A stretch of 7,278 bases of DNA, taken from the NCBI GenBank assembly GCA_021413595.1, contig JAIOQD010000205.1:1-7278 (forward strand). Reading direction: 5' to 3'. The translations under genes were made by a program, and so were the position numbers. Shown here one piece after another: positions 4,636 to 7,278 of this stretch. How positions within the stretch are numbered: position 1 is the stretch's first letter; every line of letters begins with the position of its first letter. Origin of the DNA: Bacteroidota bacterium (GTDB lineage Bacteria; Bacteroidota; Bacteroidia; 2-12-FULL-35-15). The notes beneath the pieces are model-generated. The model worked only from the letters and a program-made list of their open reading frames with translations. It made no database searches and was not told where the DNA came from.

Positions 4636-6243
4636 ATGAAAAGGGAAGATAAGGATAAAGCAACTGAGCAGGTTATTGAACAAACCTTGGCAGAGCAAAA
4701 GGCTTATTGCAAAAGGTCGAATGATCTCACCATTGACAATATAATTTATGATACTATTTACCTCGAAAAGAAAAGATTAAAAAATAAAAAAAATTCAAAA
4801 CACAACAGAACTGAAATTGTTTTTTGGTCTGAGATGGAGAAGCGTTTTTATTCTGCTAATACAACGGAGAAAGATGAGATCTTAAAGGAAATAATCGAAA
4901 ATTATGCACTGGAGATAGCGGGAGGTTACAATCCCAAGGTTTATAACTTTGCTATCAAGATTGTACCCTATCTGTTAAAAGCTATTTTAGTGAAAGAGCC
5001 TCTTTGGAAGCTCTTTTCAAAAAAAGGGAAAGAGAAGATCAACAAAAATATTGATATTTCAGGACCTCTTGATAAGATCCTTCACCTTAGTAAAATTGGA
5101 ACGTTAATAGTCACACCAACTCATCAAAGTAATTTTGATAGTATCGTTATTGGTTATTCTACCTTTATTACCGGTCTCCCCCCGATGATATACGGAGCAG
5201 GGCTAAACCTCTTTACTAATCCTATACTTAGCTATATGATGACTAATCTTGGGGCATATAAAGTTGATAGAGAGAAAAAAAATGATCTGTATAAAGATGT
5301 TTTGAAGAATTACGCATCTATAAGTCTGGAATACGGCTATCATAATCTTTTTTATCCGGGAGGAACACGAAGCAGAAGTGGGAAAATTGAGGAGCAATTG
5401 AAGTTGGGGTTATTAGGTAGCGGTCTTTCCACATTTATAAAGGGAGCAAAAGAGGGCAAAAAGAAAAATATTTATGTAGTACCTTGTACCATTAATTATG
5501 AGTTATGTCTTGAGGCGCGTGATCTTATTGAAGAATATTTAGTAGAGGAAGGAAGCCGGCAATTTATTTTGCCAAATGATTCTTCTAATAAGATTAAAAA
5601 TATATTGGCCTTTGCAAAAAAAACTATTAAAGTTGATACAAGAATAGCTGTTTGTTTTGCTGAGCCTATGGATATATTTGGTAATGAGGTGAATGAAGAG
5701 GGGCAAAGCATCGATAACCATTCCAGACCAATTGATATCGACAAATATATTTTGGTTGATGGCGTTCCTGATTTTTCATATCAAAGGGATCGGGTTTACA
5801 CTTCTATTTTAGGAAATAAAATATTAAAATCGTTTTTAAAGAATAGTGTAGTTATGGATACCCATTTGTTGTCTTATGCATTGTTCAAAATATTTCAAAA
5901 AAAATATCCATTCAGCAATGTATTTAAACTGGTATCAACATTTGGAGCTGAATGTAATAAAGAATTGTTGTTAGAAACAGTCAGCTTTTTAAAAGAAATT
6001 CTGTTCAAGAAAAGAGATAACGGAGAATTGAAACTAGGTAGCGTGATCTCTACAAAATCTGTTGATGAAATTATTTCTCATGCAAAAAGGCAACTAACTT
6101 CATATCACGGAGAATGTGTATTACACGAGCAAAATGGTTTATTTATAAGCAACGATTTGATAACACTTTATTACTATCACAATAAATTAAGTCCATACGG
6201 ACTCGAAAAAGATTTAAACTTATGGCTACATCAAAAAGTGTAA
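4636..6243 (+). CDS. Glycerolipid acyltransferase, PlsB/PlsC (LPLAT) superfamily
   Basis: A 535-residue acyltransferase expected to acylate glycerol 3-phosphate or lysophosphatidate at the cytoplasmic membrane. All four blocks of the family are visible: block I THQSNFD (HxxxxD, His163/Asp168), block II GAYKVDR (206-212), block III FYPGGTRSRSGK (239-250) and block IV VVPCTINYE (281-289). A Lys/Glu-rich region of about 75 residues leads in, and about 240 residues follow block IV, more than a plain PlsC has. E. coli PlsB is longer (about 807), so this is a mid-size PlsB-like form. Block III has Gly242 where PlsB and PlsC usually have Glu. No clear transmembrane helix is seen. The last 22 bp overlap gpsA, whose product supplies glycerol 3-phosphate, which favours the glycerol-3-phosphate acyltransferase reading. 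Bacteria of this type usually use PlsX/PlsY, so 1-acylglycerol-3-phosphate acylation is the main alternative and no symbol is given. Confidence 0.85.
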   Translation: MKREDKDKATEQVIEQTLAEQKAYCKRSNDLTIDNIIYDTIYLEKKRLKNKKNSKHNRTEIVFWSEMEKRFYSANTTEKDEILKEIIENYALEIAGGYNPKVYNFAIKIVPYLLKAILVKEPLWKLFSKKGKEKINKNIDISGPLDKILHLSKIGTLIVTPTHQSNFDSIVIGYSTFITGLPPMIYGAGLNLFTNPILSYMMTNLGAYKVDREKKNDLYKDVLKNYASISLEYGYHNLFYPGGTRSRSGKIEEQLKLGLLGSGLSTFIKGAKEGKKKNIYVVPCTINYELCLEARDLIEEYLVEEGSRQFILPNDSSNKIKNILAFAKKTIKVDTRIAVCFAEPMDIFGNEVNEEGQSIDNHSRPIDIDKYILVDGVPDFSYQRDRVYTSILGNKILKSFLKNSVVMDTHLLSYALFKIFQKKYPFSNVFKLVSTFGAECNKELLLETVSFLKEILFKKRDNGELKLGSVISTKSVDEIISHAKRQLTSYHGECVLHEQNGLFISNDLITLYYYHNKLSPYGLEKDLNLWLHQKV

Positions 6244-7247
6244 CAGTTATAGGTGGTGGTTCCTTTGGTACTGCTATGGCATACCTCTTGGCTGCGAACA
6301 ATGAGAAAGTGAAGATATGGTTGAGAGACGAAGCTATTGTTAATTCAATAAATAGTCTGCACGAAAACTTGAGATATGCTCCCGGGGTTATTTTGCCTTC
6401 CTCTATTATTGCAACTTCTAACCTTGAATATGCTATTGCAGATTCTTCTTTAATATTTGTGAGTATTCCCAGTAAGTCATTTAGAAAAGTGGCTACTGAA
6501 ATAGGTCAGTACGTAACAGGAGATCAGATACTGATTACTACAACAAAAGGTTTTGAGCAAGACACTTTTAAATCGATGACAGAATTATTAGCAGAAGAAA
6601 CTCCATGCCTTAAAATTGGAGCATTAAGCGGTCCTAATTTCGCCTTTGAAATTCTTAGCGGAATGCCTGTAGGCAGTGTAATTGCAAGTAGATTTAACGA
6701 AGTAATTGAAAAGGTGCAGAAAGCATTGGGTGGTAAAACCATCAGAATATATGGCAATGAAGACGTTTGTGGTGTAGAGTTAGCTGGCGCTTTAAAAAAT
6801 ATTTACGCTATTTGTGCAGGTATTATTCAGGCCGGTGGTTTTGGTGAAAACGCTAAGAGTCTTATGATAGCTAGGGCATTGAGTGAAATGAGCCGATTCG
6901 CATTTTATTTTAAAGCCAACCCTTCTACTTTTTTGGGTCTTGCAGGTGTTGGTGATTTAATTGCTACTTGTAATTCAGAGTTAAGTAGAAATTTTCGAAT
7001 TGGTCGAAAGATTGTTGAAGGTTTATCCCTTGAAGAAGCGATAACAAGTATTGGTCAGGTGGCAGAAGGTGTTTATACACTTAAAGCAGTTAAAGAAAAA
7101 GCTGATAACCTCGGAATTGAAATGCCTATTGTTAATGCAACATATAAAATTGTGTATGAAAATCAAACTATTCCAATGGTGTTAGAAGAATTAATGGCAA
7201 TACCACATAAGAAGGATATTGAATTTAAATTTACATGCCCTGATTGA
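6222..7247 (+). CDS. gpsA: NAD(P)-dependent glycerol-3-phosphate dehydrogenase
   Basis: GpsA reduces dihydroxyacetone phosphate to sn-glycerol 3-phosphate, the backbone of phospholipids, in the cytoplasm. The 341-residue protein is the normal family length. It has the Rossmann motif GGGSFG (11-16), SIPS (81-84), TTKGFE with Lys109 (107-112), LSGPNFAFE (135-143), GVELAGALKN with catalytic Lys192 (184-193), GLAGVGDLIATC with Asp245 (239-250), SRN Arg256/Asn257 (255-257) and VAEGVYTLKAV (280-290). The ATG at 6222 puts the nucleotide-binding loop at the usual distance from the N-terminus, and no other in-frame start fits. It lies inside the end of the acyltransferase gene (22-bp overlap, different frame), so translation is probably coupled and the two enzymes are made together. 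No residue of the active site appears to be missing. Confidence 0.97.
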   Translation: MATSKSVTVIGGGSFGTAMAYLLAANNEKVKIWLRDEAIVNSINSLHENLRYAPGVILPSSIIATSNLEYAIADSSLIFVSIPSKSFRKVATEIGQYVTGDQILITTTKGFEQDTFKSMTELLAEETPCLKIGALSGPNFAFEILSGMPVGSVIASRFNEVIEKVQKALGGKTIRIYGNEDVCGVELAGALKNIYAICAGIIQAGGFGENAKSLMIARALSEMSRFAFYFKANPSTFLGLAGVGDLIATCNSELSRNFRIGRKIVEGLSLEEAITSIGQVAEGVYTLKAVKEKADNLGIEMPIVNATYKIVYENQTIPMVLEELMAIPHKKDIEFKFTCPD

Positions 7248-7278
7248 AAAAAAAGATTATTTATAATTTAGATTGTTG

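Noticed and set aside
7248..7278. Possible terminator or promoter after gpsA
   Set aside because: Only 31 bases remain. There is no hairpin and no exact TAnnTTTG match.

Overview
The window is AT-rich, densely coded and entirely plus-strand. It most likely comes from a member of the Bacteroidota. The support is TAnnTTTG-type -7 promoter boxes, the absence of strong Shine-Dalgarno sequences, and the character of the proteins (a HisKA_2 kinase with a CheY-like partner, an AAA_14/DUF4143 ATPase). The genus cannot be read from this sequence.

Layout. (1) 2-892: the 3' two-thirds of mnmE, the tRNA-uridine-modifying GTPase, complete at its C-terminus (CIGK, stop). (2) 893-2657: an accessory block with one gene, an AAA_14/DUF4143 ATPase with a PD-(D/E)XK-like tail. 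In front of it lie three identical 15-bp direct repeats spaced exactly 33 bp apart. Each repeat contains a TAATTTTG promoter-like box, and the last box ends 4 bp before the start codon, so the mRNA is probably leaderless. (3) At 2640-2657 a second copy of the mnmE 3' end (Cys-Ile-Gly-Lys-stop) appears in non-coding DNA. The ATPase block is therefore bracketed by two mnmE-end sequences, the arrangement left when an element integrates into the 3' end of mnmE. No integrase is present, so this would be a remnant, a cassette mobilised in trans, or a coincidence. (4) 2768-4532: a two-gene signalling operon, a soluble double-PAS HisKA_2 histidine kinase whose end overlaps a stand-alone CheY-like receiver. 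(5) 4636-7247: a two-gene phospholipid operon, a PlsB/PlsC-like acyltransferase overlapping gpsA by 22 bp. GpsA makes sn-glycerol 3-phosphate and the acyltransferase probably uses it or its acylated product. A perfect 7-2-7 palindrome sits directly before the acyltransferase start.

The most interesting part is the ATPase block: a regularly spaced repeat/promoter array, an ATPase of unknown function and a possible mnmE attachment-site duplication. The remaining genes are recognisable housekeeping or signalling genes. All statements come from reading the sequence and from family knowledge; no database search was run.
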